Source: JBKJZO01 sp046715235
GTDB lineage: Bacteria; Actinomycetota; Actinomycetes; BP-191
Reading direction: 5' to 3'
Assembly: GCA_046715235.1 (NCBI GenBank)
Contig: JBKJZO010000019.1
Coordinates: 1 to 49,553, forward strand
Length of the DNA: 49,553 bases
Shown here piece after piece: positions 42,159 through 49,553 of the stretch. The stretch's first letter is position 1. Each line of letters starts with the position of its first letter. A program made the position numbers and the translations under genes. Under the pieces are notes generated by a model that saw only the letters and a list, made by a program, of their open reading frames with translations, was not told the DNA's origin and ran no database searches.

Positions 42159-42917
42159 ATGATGACTGCCTCCCTGAAGCGGGGGCTGCTAGCCGGCCTC
42201 CTTGCGGGTCTGTTCGCTGCGCTTTTCGTTTTCGTCATCGCCGAGCCGGTGATCGACCGCGCGATAGCGCTCGAGGGCCAGCACTCACACGAGACCGCGG
42301 TGGTCACCGCCACGACGACTGACACCGCCGCCGCCGCTGATGCCCCGCACGAGCATGCGACCGAGGTTTCCCGCGACACCCAGCGCCGCGTCGGCGCGCC
42401 ATTGGGCTTCACGCTCGTCGGCGCCGCGTTCGGCGTCTTCTTCGCGCTCCTGTACGCCGCCCTCGGGCGTTTCGTCTCGACCCGCGACACCTGGCAGCGC
42501 ACCCTCGCACTCGCTGGTGCAGCACTGACGGCGATGGTCGTGGTCCCGTTCATTCGCTACCCGGCGAATCCGCCGGGTGTCGGCGATCCGGACACGTTTG
42601 ATCAGCGCACGCGGTTGTACCTCGCGGCGGTGCTCCTCGGTGTCGTGGCCGTCACGATGGCCTGGTGCTTGCTGCGCGAACTCGCGCGGCGGGGGATGCC
42701 GCAACCCGCCCGGCACATCGTCGTAGCGGTTGCGTTCGTCACCCTCGTTGCAGCGGGCTATGCGGTCCTACCCGACAACACTGACGCAGTGCCCGTGCCG
42801 GCGACCTTGCTCTGGGACTTCCGGCTCCGCTCGATCGCCACCCAGTTCATCTTGTGGGGCGCGCTCGCGGCGGGCTTCGGGCTGCTGACCGAACGCGCCG
42901 CACGACGTTCCCGGTGA
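42159..42917 (+). CDS. cbtA: cobalt transporter subunit CbtA
   Basis: 252 residues. The N-terminal membrane segment begins LKRGLLAGLLAGLFAALFVFVIAEPVIDRA, as in CbtA. It is followed by a His-rich loop (QHSHETAV and PHEHATEV), probably metal-binding, then four or five further membrane segments, including VGAPLGFTLVGAAFGVFFALL, with VVVPFIRYPANPPGVGDP, a family hallmark, between them. With CbtB it should bring cobalt into the cell for B12 assembly. Its stop overlaps the next gene's GTG by 4 bp. Confidence 0.92.
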   Translation: MMTASLKRGLLAGLLAGLFAALFVFVIAEPVIDRAIALEGQHSHETAVVTATTTDTAAAADAPHEHATEVSRDTQRRVGAPLGFTLVGAAFGVFFALLYAALGRFVSTRDTWQRTLALAGAALTAMVVVPFIRYPANPPGVGDPDTFDQRTRLYLAAVLLGVVAVTMAWCLLRELARRGMPQPARHIVVAVAFVTLVAAGYAVLPDNTDAVPVPATLLWDFRLRSIATQFILWGALAAGFGLLTERAARRSR

Positions 42918-43495
42918 CCCCTGTCCGCACGGTTCTGCTCGTGCGGCATGCGGGCACGCTGGCTACCCGACGAGGCGACTTCCCCCTCGACGAGCCGCTC
43001 TCCGAGGACACCAAGCTCGACGCTGTCGCGCTCGGCGGCTTTACCGAGTGGGGCGCGCCGGTTTTCACGAGCCCAGCCCGGCGCGCCGTGCAGACCGCGG
43101 AGGCGGCGGAGTGGTCACCTCTCGTCGACGCACGCCTGTGCGCCCTCGATCTCGGGTCGTGGGGTGGCCGCAGCCTGCGCGACGTCCAGTCGAGCGACCC
43201 TGAAGGCTTCCTGGCCTGGATGACCGACCCGCAGGCCCGGCCGCACGACGGCGAGACCGTGGCCGAGCTGCTCGACCGGGTGCGCCCGCTGCTCGACGAA
43301 TGGCACGCTGGCCCTCGCGACGACCTGGTGGCAGTGACACATGGCTCGCTGATCCGTGCCGCCGTCACTGTCGCGATGGACGCGCCTGCCACAAGTTTTT
43401 GGCGGGTGGAGGCCTCGCCGGCATCCGTCACCGAACTGCACACGCGCGGCACGGGGTGGGTGCTCTACCGCACCAACCAGCACGAGGACGGGTGA
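42914..43495 (+). CDS. histidine-phosphatase-family protein, CobC-like (alpha-ribazole phosphatase)
   Basis: 193 residues from GTG overlapping cbtA as GTGA. Histidine phosphatase motifs are clear: VLLVRHAGTLATRRGDFPLD at the start, TSPARRAVQTAE, DLGSWGGRS, and VAVTHGSLIRAA with the second His. In a cobalamin cluster the expected job is removing the phosphate from alpha-ribazole 5'-phosphate or from adenosylcobalamin 5'-phosphate. Homologues with other substrates exist, so the cobC name rests on context. Its stop overlaps the start of cobD by GTGA. Confidence 0.82.
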   Translation: MTPVRTVLLVRHAGTLATRRGDFPLDEPLSEDTKLDAVALGGFTEWGAPVFTSPARRAVQTAEAAEWSPLVDARLCALDLGSWGGRSLRDVQSSDPEGFLAWMTDPQARPHDGETVAELLDRVRPLLDEWHAGPRDDLVAVTHGSLIRAAVTVAMDAPATSFWRVEASPASVTELHTRGTGWVLYRTNQHEDG

Positions 43496-44427
43496 GTTCG
43501 CCGGGCGGTCTCGCGCTTGGCTTCGCGGCTGACCTGGTCTTCGGCGATCCCCGCCGCGGGCATCCGGTGGCGATGTTCGGCAAGGGAGCGGGCGCGCTCG
43601 AGCGACGGATGTGGCGGCCTTCCCGCGTGAGCGGTGTGGCGTACGCCGGCGCGTGCGTCGGGGCCGCTACCGCAGCGGGTGCTGCACTCGATCGCCTGGC
43701 GCGGCGTCGTCGTACCCGGACTGCCGTGACCGCCGTCGCTGCTTGGGCGGTGGTCGGCGGCCGCTCTCTGCACCGGGAGGCCGGCCGGATAGGCGCCGCT
43801 CTCGGGGCCGGTGACCTCGCCGGGGCGCGCGCCGCCCTCCCCGCCCTGGTCGGTCGCGATCCCTCAGCGCTGGACGGCGACGGGATCGCCCGCGCGGTCG
43901 TCGAGTCGGTCGCCGAGAACACCTCCGACGCCGTCGTCGCGCCGTTGTTCTGGGGTGCGGTTGCCGGACCCGCCGGGCTGCTGGGTTACCGCGCGGCCAA
44001 CACGCTCGACGCGATGGTCGGCTACCGCTCGGACCGGTACGAGAGATTCGGCTGGGCGGCCGCGCGGACCGACGACGTAGCCAACTGGATCCCGGCGCGG
44101 ATCACCGGTGCTCTTGCCGCCGCACTCGCCCCGACCGTCGGCGGCGACCCGGCGAGGGCATGGCGGATCCTGCGTCGCGACGGTGCGAATCACCCCAGCC
44201 CCAATGCGGGGCGGTGCGAGGCGGCCTTCGCCGGGGCGCTCGACGTACGACTCGGTGGCCGCAACGTGTACGGCGACCGGGTTGAGGAGCGCCCCGAGCT
44301 CGGTGCCGGTCGCAGCCCGGCAGCTGCCGACATCGAGCGCGCGGTCCGGCTCTCGCGAGCAGTCGGCGTCGCGGCCGTCGCAGCAGCATGCCTCCTTTCG
44401 GCGGTGCGCGATGCGCGCCGCATCTGA
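43492..44427 (+). CDS. cobD: adenosylcobinamide-phosphate synthase CobD/CbiB
   Basis: 311 residues from the GTG that overlaps the preceding stop. An integral membrane enzyme that joins an aminopropanol arm to adenosylcobyric acid. Family motifs: ADLVFGDPRRGHPVAMFG near the start, VVESVAENTSDAVVAPLFW, ANTLDAMVGYRSDRYERFG, DDVANWIPARITGAL and the C-terminal GANHPSPNAGRCEAAFAGAL. All are complete. The gene sits between the CobC-like gene and cobQ, with 12 bp to the next start and a GAGAGGG ribosome site for it. Confidence 0.95.
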   Translation: MSSPGGLALGFAADLVFGDPRRGHPVAMFGKGAGALERRMWRPSRVSGVAYAGACVGAATAAGAALDRLARRRRTRTAVTAVAAWAVVGGRSLHREAGRIGAALGAGDLAGARAALPALVGRDPSALDGDGIARAVVESVAENTSDAVVAPLFWGAVAGPAGLLGYRAANTLDAMVGYRSDRYERFGWAAARTDDVANWIPARITGALAAALAPTVGGDPARAWRILRRDGANHPSPNAGRCEAAFAGALDVRLGGRNVYGDRVEERPELGAGRSPAAADIERAVRLSRAVGVAAVAAACLLSAVRDARRI

Positions 44428-44439
44428 GAGGGTGACTGC

Positions 44440-45960
44440 ATGAGCGGCGCGTTGTTGATTGCGGGGACGTCGTCCGACGCGGGCAAGAGCGTCGTCACCG
44501 CGGGGCTGTGCCGCTGGCTGGTCGACCAGGGAGTCAGGGTCGCGCCGTTCAAGGCGCAGAACATGAGCCTGAACAGTTTCGTCACGCTCGACGGCGCCGA
44601 GATCGGCCGGGCGCAGGCGATGCAGGCCGCCGCCGCGCGGATCGAGCCCGAAGCGCAGATGAATCCGGTGCTGCTCAAGCCCGGTAGTGACCGCACGTCG
44701 CAGGTCGTGGTGAAGGGCCGGGTGTTCGCCGAGGTCGACGCGCTCGGTTACCGCTCGCAGAAGGAGACGCTGCTCGAGCTCGCGCTCGAGAGCCTCGCCG
44801 ACCTGCGCAGCCGGTACGACGTCGTGATCTGTGAGGGGGCGGGCAGCGCCGCCGAGATCAACCTGCGCGCCACCGACATCGCCAACATGGGTCTCGCGCG
44901 GGCGGCCAACCTGCCGACTCTCGTCGTCGGTGACATCGATCGCGGCGGGGTTTTCGCGGGCATGTTCGGCACGCTGGCGCTGCTTTCGCCCGAGGACCAG
45001 GAGCTGGTCGCCGGGTTCATCATCAACAAGTTCCGCGGCGCGCCCGAGCTGCTGACTTCCGGCCTGCGGATGCTCACCGAGCTGACCGGCCGTGAGTTTT
45101 ACGGCGTGTTGCCCTACCGCGGCGGGCTGTGGCTCGACGTCGAGGATTCGCTCGCGATGGACGTGCCGCGCGACACGCCGACGGCGCCGCTGGGTCCTGA
45201 CGCGCTGCGCGTGGCCGTCGTACGCCTGCCGCGGTTGTCCAACGTCACCGACATCGACGCGCTCGCGGCCGAGCCCGGCGTCATCGTGCGGTTCGCGAGC
45301 ACGCCGGTCGACCTGATGGACGCCGACCTCGTCGTCATCCCTGGCACGCGCGCCACGGTTGCCGACCTGGCCTGGCTGCGCGCGCAGAAACTCGAGTCGG
45401 TCATCCGCGCCCGCGCCGCCAAGGGGCAACCGGTGCTCGGCTTGTGCGGCGGCTACCAGATGCTCGGCGCGCGCATCGTTGACCCGGTCGAGAGCGGCTA
45501 CCCGGAGCCGGTCGAGGCGCTCGGCCTGCTGCCCGTCGTCACGGCCTTCATGCAGTCGAAGGTGCTGGGGCGGCCCACGGGGATCGCGACGGCGTTCGCA
45601 GACGCTCCGGTCGCCGGCTACGAGATCCACCACGGCCGGATGATGCCGTACGGCGGCGACCCGCTGATCAAGAGCGACGACGGCGAGGACGAAGGGCTGC
45701 GCGTCGGCTCGGTCATCGGCACCGTCTGGCACGGTGCGCTTGAGAACGACGCGTTCCGCCGTTCACTCCTGATGTGGGTAGCCGAGCTCACCGGCCGCGA
45801 CTACGTGCCGGGCGACGTGTCCTTTGCCGATGTCCGCGAAGCCAGGCTCAACTCACTCGGCCGCCTCGTCGCTGACCATCTCGACACTGATCGGGTATGG
45901 CGGCTGATAGAGGACGGCGTGCCACCCGGACTTCCGTTCGTTCCGCCGGGAGCGCCCTGA
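44440..45960 (+). CDS. cobQ: cobyric acid synthase CobQ/CbiP
   Basis: 506 residues. It amidates four side chains of adenosylcobyrinic acid a,c-diamide using glutamine and ATP. The N-terminal synthetase domain has the P-loop-like GTSSDAGKSVVTAGLCRW, then KAQNMSLNSFV and NPVLLKPGSDRTSQVV. Then VGDIDRGGVFAGMFGTLALL and NKFRGAPELL. The C-terminal amidotransferase has GTRATVADLAWLR, Cys336 in LGLCGGYQMLG, and a GYEIHHGRM segment. The full length and residues show it is intact. Likely the last cob gene of the riboswitch operon, though the next gene follows closely. Confidence 0.96.
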   Translation: MSGALLIAGTSSDAGKSVVTAGLCRWLVDQGVRVAPFKAQNMSLNSFVTLDGAEIGRAQAMQAAAARIEPEAQMNPVLLKPGSDRTSQVVVKGRVFAEVDALGYRSQKETLLELALESLADLRSRYDVVICEGAGSAAEINLRATDIANMGLARAANLPTLVVGDIDRGGVFAGMFGTLALLSPEDQELVAGFIINKFRGAPELLTSGLRMLTELTGREFYGVLPYRGGLWLDVEDSLAMDVPRDTPTAPLGPDALRVAVVRLPRLSNVTDIDALAAEPGVIVRFASTPVDLMDADLVVIPGTRATVADLAWLRAQKLESVIRARAAKGQPVLGLCGGYQMLGARIVDPVESGYPEPVEALGLLPVVTAFMQSKVLGRPTGIATAFADAPVAGYEIHHGRMMPYGGDPLIKSDDGEDEGLRVGSVIGTVWHGALENDAFRRSLLMWVAELTGRDYVPGDVSFADVREARLNSLGRLVADHLDTDRVWRLIEDGVPPGLPFVPPGAP

Positions 45961-45976
45961 CCCAAGGGAGTCGCTA

Positions 45977-46549
45977 GTGAGCCCGAGCGAACTTCTCTCC
46001 TTGCACGATTCCGCGACCGCCGAAGTACAGCGCCTCGTCGAGGGCGTGCACTCCGACGATTTCGACGACCCGACTCCCTGTCCCGAGTGGGACGTGCGTT
46101 CGCTCATCGGGCATCTCGTTGCCGGCAACCGCCACTTCGCGGCCGCGGCCAAGGGCGAGTCGCTGATGTCGATCATCGGTGACGTCGCGCCAGAGGCCGA
46201 CGCGCCGGCGTACGCCGAGTCGGCGCGGCTGACCGCCGACGCGTGGCGCGACCCGTCAGCTTTCGAGCAGGAGAACGCCGAGATGACGGTCACCGTGCAC
46301 CTGGCCGAATGCCTGCAGCACGGCTGGGACCTGGCCCGTGCCACCGGCCAGCAGCCGGAGTTCGACGACGCGCTCCTCGACGTCGTCGAGCCGTTCGCGC
46401 ACGCGATGATGCCGGAGGACCGGCCCGAGGAGATGGGCTTCGGCCCGCCGACCGAGCCGCCAGTGGGCGCGACACGGATCGACCGGCTGGCGGCTTTCTA
46501 CGGCCGTGACGCGAGTTGGCCGGACGAGCTCCCCATGCCGTCGGCCTAG
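45977..46549 (+). CDS. DinB/maleylpyruvate isomerase-type (TIGR03086-like) protein
   Basis: 190 residues, GTG start with AAGGGAG about 6 nt before it. The family is a four-helix bundle holding a metal with His residues; visible are DDPTPCPEWDVRSLIGHLVAGNRHF with the first His and VTVHLAECLQHGWDLARATG with further His. Many actinobacterial members are mycothiol-dependent transferases or of unknown role. The C-terminal part continues FGPPTEPPVGATRIDRLAAFYGRD. It begins 16 bp after cobQ, so co-transcription is plausible, but no corrinoid role is implied. Confidence 0.85.
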   Translation: MSPSELLSLHDSATAEVQRLVEGVHSDDFDDPTPCPEWDVRSLIGHLVAGNRHFAAAAKGESLMSIIGDVAPEADAPAYAESARLTADAWRDPSAFEQENAEMTVTVHLAECLQHGWDLARATGQQPEFDDALLDVVEPFAHAMMPEDRPEEMGFGPPTEPPVGATRIDRLAAFYGRDASWPDELPMPSA

Positions 46550-46582
46550 TTGACGGAGCGGCCTTCCTCCCGAACATCACGT

Positions 46583-46620
46583 TCGACGAAAACGCCCAGT
46601 AACCCGGGCGTTTCCGTCGA
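46583..46620. terminator. strong hairpin terminator after the cobalamin block
   Basis: TCGACGaAAACGCCC pairs with GGGCGTTTcCGTCGA around an 8-nt loop, 14 pairs with one mismatch by eye. It lies 34 bp after the DinB-type gene. The A/T-rich middle of the stem could work from either direction. Confidence 0.65.
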
Positions 46621-46695
46621 GAACGATCTTGGTTAACCGGTTGATCCAGTTGCTCTCGTGCCGCGGAGTCCTGGTTGGCGCTCGCGGACGGCAAG

Positions 46696-46986
46696 ATGGG
46701 GCTCATGGTCGGGTTCAACGGGTTGGACGTCGACGGCCCAAGCGGGGAGCGGTGGGAGCTGGCCTTGTCGTTGTTGGCTGCCGGCGAGACGCAAGTCCGC
46801 CTGGGTCGAGTCAGGTTGTACAGATCAACATCGCGGCCTCTCGCGGATGGCCGCTTGCACGCTGAAATCGAGTGCAGCGCAGCGCCTGAGTTCCTGACGC
46901 GCATCGTCGCGGAGCGGGATAGAGGGTGGACTGGCGGACGTGCACGGAGCGGCACGGTCCGACTCACGCTTCCGAGGGCTGATTGA
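46696..46986 (+). CDS. small hypothetical protein, possibly the first part of a frameshifted gene (96 aa)
   Basis: The frame encodes a small beta-rich protein (MVGFNGLDVDGPSGERWELA; GETQVRLGRVRLYRS; HAEIECSAAPEFLTRIV). Its last third is overlapped by a second, better-looking frame that continues to 47110. No family recognised. The true start is uncertain: ATG at 46696 or 46705. Confidence 0.4.
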   Translation: MGLMVGFNGLDVDGPSGERWELALSLLAAGETQVRLGRVRLYRSTSRPLADGRLHAEIECSAAPEFLTRIVAERDRGWTGGRARSGTVRLTLPRAD

Positions 46987-47110
46987 TCGCTACGGCCTGG
47001 ACTTCGACTACATAGCCGAGTACGGCATGGGCACGAGTTGGCTCGCCAACGTCCATGCTGATGGACGGATCACGTGGAGCGCTCAACTCCACTTCGATGA
47101 CCGCGGGTAG
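46940..47110 (+). CDS. small hypothetical protein or second half of the preceding gene (56 aa)
   Basis: From a GTG in a frame shifted against the preceding one. The end reads clearly protein-like: FRGLIDRYGLDFDYIAEYGM, then TSWLANVHADGRITWSAQL. The 47-bp overlap with the previous frame, the lack of a ribosome site and the open frame upstream of the GTG suggest a frameshift joining the two. No function recognised. Confidence 0.4.
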   Translation: MHGAARSDSRFRGLIDRYGLDFDYIAEYGMGTSWLANVHADGRITWSAQLHFDDRG

Positions 47111-47314
47111 GTGCGTTACCCATGATCGTTTCGAGGCCGATCATGTGTCGTTCGCTGAACTTCCCAGAACAGCAACAGCGCCCGGGACGCATGCCGCGGG
47201 GCCGCTACACCAGCCGGAACGCCCACTGCGGCAGATGAGCGCGACGCGACCGCCGTCAGGTCCAGAGCTCGATAGGCACTTCCGGCGAGTCTTGTTCCAC
47301 GTCTGCCGTGAGGC

Positions 47315-48127
47315 CTAGGGACTGACGAAATCGGTCGGGTTAGCTACGACCACATCGGCGACGGCAACAAAGAAGCGTGACATGACCTCGATCGTCTCCA
47401 TCATCGTGGTGCTCTTCATGTGTCCGTACTTGCCGACCAGATCGTCGATGCGCTTCCGATCCTCTTGTTTCGAGCCATCGACCTTGAGCGGAGGTACTCC
47501 GTCGAACAGGCCCTGCAGCAGGTTCCACATGTTCCGATGGCTGCTCAACTCCTCCACAAGCTGTGGGGTGGTGTGCTGCCAGGCTTCTCCGAGCGCGACG
47601 ACTTCGTCGTAGTCATCGCTCGGGATCTCTGCCCCCCACAGCATGGGGTCAAGGCGCATGGAGCGCGCATCGTCGATCCAACTAGAGCGTCCCGCAACAA
47701 GTCCCACCGGGGGGTGCGTAAGAAGCTCGTTGCGAAACATGCGGATGCGAAACACGTCGAGTAGCACCGCCGCGTCCAGCTTCTGGCCAAGTCGTCGCCG
47801 TGTGGGTTCGTGCTCGACCAGTCCACGGACGGTTGCCCTCTGGTCCCCCGTGACGATCGAGAGCAAGTCTCCGTGCACCTGATCTGAGAAGACGATGGCC
47901 GCCCGAAGCATGGCACCTAGCACTCGGGCGAGCCGGAAACTCTCGATCACATCGGCCGGGCTCAGGTCTGCAGGAGGACGCGGGAGGCGATCATCCTGGA
48001 CCGCGGCCTCCGCGAAGGCATCTCGATAGACGAGCACTTCGCGGACGTGCCCCTCAACTGTGGCGAACTGCGCGCCAGGGAAGTGCTCGGCAATCACGTC
48101 GAGAGACTCCGAGATGGTCTGGGTCAC
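47315..48127 (-). CDS. hypothetical helical protein (270 aa)
   Basis: Unrecognised. Mostly helical and acidic, with no signal peptide or membrane segments. Recognisable stretches are RLARVLGAMLRAAIVFSDQ, VLLDVFRIRMFRNELLTH and RKRIDDLVGKYGHMKSTTM. It resembles cytoplasmic proteins of unknown role. The GTG start at 48127 has TAGCCT 6 nt upstream and no ribosome site. It is not in an operon with its minus-strand neighbour, 117 bp away. Confidence 0.65.
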   Translation of the reverse strand: MTQTISESLDVIAEHFPGAQFATVEGHVREVLVYRDAFAEAAVQDDRLPRPPADLSPADVIESFRLARVLGAMLRAAIVFSDQVHGDLLSIVTGDQRATVRGLVEHEPTRRRLGQKLDAAVLLDVFRIRMFRNELLTHPPVGLVAGRSSWIDDARSMRLDPMLWGAEIPSDDYDEVVALGEAWQHTTPQLVEELSSHRNMWNLLQGLFDGVPPLKVDGSKQEDRKRIDDLVGKYGHMKSTTMMETIEVMSRFFVAVADVVVANPTDFVSP

Positions 48128-48133
48128 GGCGTC

Positions 48134-48139
48134 AGGCTA
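48134..48139 (-). promoter_or_regulatory. -10 hexamer of a likely leaderless promoter for the 270-residue protein gene
   Basis: TAGCCT on the minus strand, 6 nt before the GTG. Confidence 0.45.
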
Positions 48140-48243
48140 GATGGATCATGCGCCACGGCGAACCCCGTGCGCTGTGGGCGACACCGGCAGTAACCGGCAA
48201 GGACGCAGTCAGCGGCAGAAGCGTGCGTTTCTGCTGAGCGGTC

Positions 48244-48615
48244 CTACGGGGATGGCGGTTGAGGCTCGAAGGCCCCGGGGCGATCCCGCTGGGGACGACG
48301 ACGGGTCCTCGCCAGTGGCCGCACCCTTCCTTCGAAGAGAGTGATTGCTGCGAATGCGTTCACGTGGTTGTGCGTGATGCGCTGCCCGCTCATCGGAAGC
48401 GGGTAGGCAGGATCCTCGTACCAGGCTGAGATGTTTTCGATGCTCGCCAGTTCAGCGTCGGTCATGTCGATCGCCCGAGCGGCGAGTTCATCCTCGCCGT
48501 AGTCCCAGAGCGCGGCGGCCACTTGGCTCTTCGAGTTGTGCACATTGAAGTTGGGCTTGCCTCGCAGAAGCTTCTTGAGTTCGGCACGCGCCGCGTGGCG
48601 CGCCAGAAGGTTCAT
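48244..48615 (-). CDS. hypothetical protein (123 aa)
   Basis: I chose the ATG at 48615 over a GTG three codons earlier because TAGCGT lies 7 nt before the ATG and there is no ribosome site for either. It is helical at first (ARHAARAELKKLLRGKPNF), then acidic (DYGEDELAARAIDMTDAELA), and ends in an Arg/Pro-rich tail that may be partly disordered. No family recognised. Confidence 0.6.
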   Translation of the reverse strand: MNLLARHAARAELKKLLRGKPNFNVHNSKSQVAAALWDYGEDELAARAIDMTDAELASIENISAWYEDPAYPLPMSGQRITHNHVNAFAAITLFEGRVRPLARTRRRPQRDRPGAFEPQPPSP

Positions 48616-48622
48616 GCGGGTC

Positions 48623-48628
48623 ACGCTA
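48623..48628 (-). promoter_or_regulatory. -10 hexamer of a likely leaderless promoter for the 123-residue protein gene
   Basis: TAGCGT on the minus strand, 7 nt before the ATG. Confidence 0.45.
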
Positions 48629-48732
48629 CTGGAGCCTGAGAGCGGCCTCGGCTCAAGCGGCTCGCGGCATGAGGACCTTCCGCGACGGCAGTCGCGCGGA
48701 CGTACCAGCCGTTAGCGAGCCGTCGAAAGAGG

Positions 48733-48738
48733 CATCAT
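48733..48738 (+). promoter_or_regulatory. -10-like hexamer before the zinc-ribbon gene
   Basis: CATCAT lies 6 nt before the GTG; weaker than the other cases because it begins with C. Confidence 0.35.
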
Positions 48739-48744
48739 TGCGGC

Positions 48745-49465
48745 GTGGTGGTGACCCGGCATGCGCTCTGCATGAAGTGCGGTAGTGAGCCGCTCATCCT
48801 GATGAAGCAGCTCGACACCGGCCGCGTCTTCGCGGAGTGTGAGAAGTGCCGGACCGGCTACTGGTCGCCCTCGCTGTCCGAGGCTTTCCCTACATGGGAC
48901 TTGTACTGGGAACGAGGTCGAGCGTCGCTGGACGAGGCACGGGAGGCTGGCTTGGAGCGACCTTGCCGTGCTCGGCCAGATCCCAACGACCGAGGCCGCG
49001 CCACCACCTGAGGATGTGGCGGCCTGGTACGTACTCGACCGAGTCCCGCTGGAGCGCGTGCCGTGGTGGGCGGCCGAATGGCTGACGGAGGGCTACGACG
49101 GCGAGCTACTACGCGAGCTGGCAGGCGAGCATGGAGACGACCCACACAAGATCAAAGAGCTATTGGTGCCCGTCCTGCGCGAAATGGGCGTGCAGCTACC
49201 ACCTGACCTGTTGAAGGCCGCGGACCGGGCGTTCGATCACTTGGCGCGGCTATGCCTTCAAGATCAAGTGACCGAGCGGGCTGTCTCCGAAGTAGTCGCG
49301 CACGTCGTCGCCGCCGCGGGTTTCGAGACGGAGCTGTACGCCCTCCCGCTTGGCACCATCTACGGGATGGATGATGAATGGGAGGGCGGCTGGGGACGCA
49401 CCGACGAGGTCCTGCGCGCGGACGTCCGGCGAGCATGCGAACAACAACTGGCGGCGCGTCAATGA
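48745..49465 (+). pseudogene. zinc-ribbon N-terminus plus conserved C-terminal domain, apparently frameshifted
   Basis: The first frame encodes a small zinc ribbon, with Cys pairs in CMKCGSEP and CEKCRTGY, then SLSEAFPTWDLYWERG up to EAREAGLE, and soon stops at 49011. From about 48950 a different frame carries DLAVLGQIPTTEA and continues through VLDRVPLERVPWWAAEW and ELAGEHGDDPHKIKELL to the stop at 49465. I recall actinobacterial proteins of the same order in one frame, so one base was probably lost or gained near 48945-48965. Two overlapping separate genes or a sequencing error are the alternatives. If one base is restored it would be about 240 residues. Confidence 0.55.
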
Positions 49466-49553
49466 GCGACCCGCGGCCGCCCGCAGCAGGCTAGACATCG
49501 GGCTGTCGGCAGGCACCACTTCCATGCGCGGTCTGCGGCAGATGCGGATGTTC
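49466..49553. other. end of window, no gene supported
   Basis: A ten-codon frame starting at 49463 (ATGAGCGACC) ends at 49495 and is too short to judge. The rest cannot be interpreted. Confidence 0.3.

Noticed and set aside
47121..47145. Small inverted repeat ATGATCG...CGATCAT
   Set aside because: A 7-bp stem in a short gap with no gene start nearby; too common by chance to call a site.
1..49553. CRISPR arrays, tRNA or rRNA genes
   Set aside because: No regularly spaced direct repeats of CRISPR length and no tRNA cloverleaf or rRNA core sequence were seen on reading the window, though a covariance-model scan would be more sensitive.

Overview
The window is about 49.5 kb of high-GC DNA with features typical of Actinomycetota. 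GTG starts and ATGA/GTGA stop-start overlaps are frequent. Several genes have a -10 hexamer 6-7 nt before the initiator, as expected for leaderless mRNAs. There is a small type VII-substrate-like gene, a cobalamin riboswitch ahead of cbtBA and cob genes, and a DinB/maleylpyruvate-isomerase-type protein. Species or genus cannot be named from sequence alone. No rRNA, tRNA or CRISPR array was seen.

Region 1 (1-21349). After the last 42 codons of an HNH-type gene comes a minus-strand operon of six genes covering about 21 kb and about 7,070 residues. From promoter end to terminus the products have 231, 3375, 667, 351, 1291 and 1153 residues. Four of the five junctions are 4-bp stop/start overlaps and the fifth is a 9-bp gap, so the six were probably selected as one unit. 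None has a visible signal peptide. The giant protein carries a DUF6603-like beta-rich core, a stretch like a lipase domain that has lost its serine, and a histone-H1-like Lys/Ala tail. The last protein is a BNR/sortilin-like beta-propeller. I find no sheath, tube, baseplate, integrase, NRPS or known secretion component. This is the best candidate for an undescribed system.

Region 2 (21.4-29.3 kb). This is an IS-rich island: an IS110-like remnant, a frameshifted ISL3-family transposase, and an intact IS630-family element with recognisable ends. Between them lies a two-gene unit. It encodes a 1379-residue secreted LCAT-type lipase whose N-terminus resembles actinobacterial RHS/polymorphic-toxin proteins, followed 2 bp later by a small three-helix membrane protein. 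I suggest toxin and immunity protein as a hypothesis.

Region 3 (29.3-41.2 kb). These are mostly housekeeping and secreted functions: methylglyoxal synthase, an LtrA-family membrane protein, psuG-psuK pseudouridine catabolism, a SRAP/YedK DNA-protein crosslink protein, a secreted glycosidase-like protein, and a secreted delta-60-repeat protein with Fn3/Ig domains. An EspC-like small protein is paired with a DUF1023 alpha/beta hydrolase, and a DUF456 membrane protein follows.

Region 4 (41.2-46.6 kb). This is a cobalamin block: precorrin-2 dehydrogenase-like protein, cobalamin riboswitch, CbtB, CbtA, CobC-like phosphatase, CobD/CbiB, CobQ/CbiP, then a DinB-type protein and a strong hairpin terminator. 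The riboswitch probably shuts down cobalt uptake and late corrinoid assembly when B12 is abundant.

Region 5 (46.6-49.5 kb) holds small unrecognised genes, at least one and perhaps two of them apparently frameshifted, several with leaderless-type starts.
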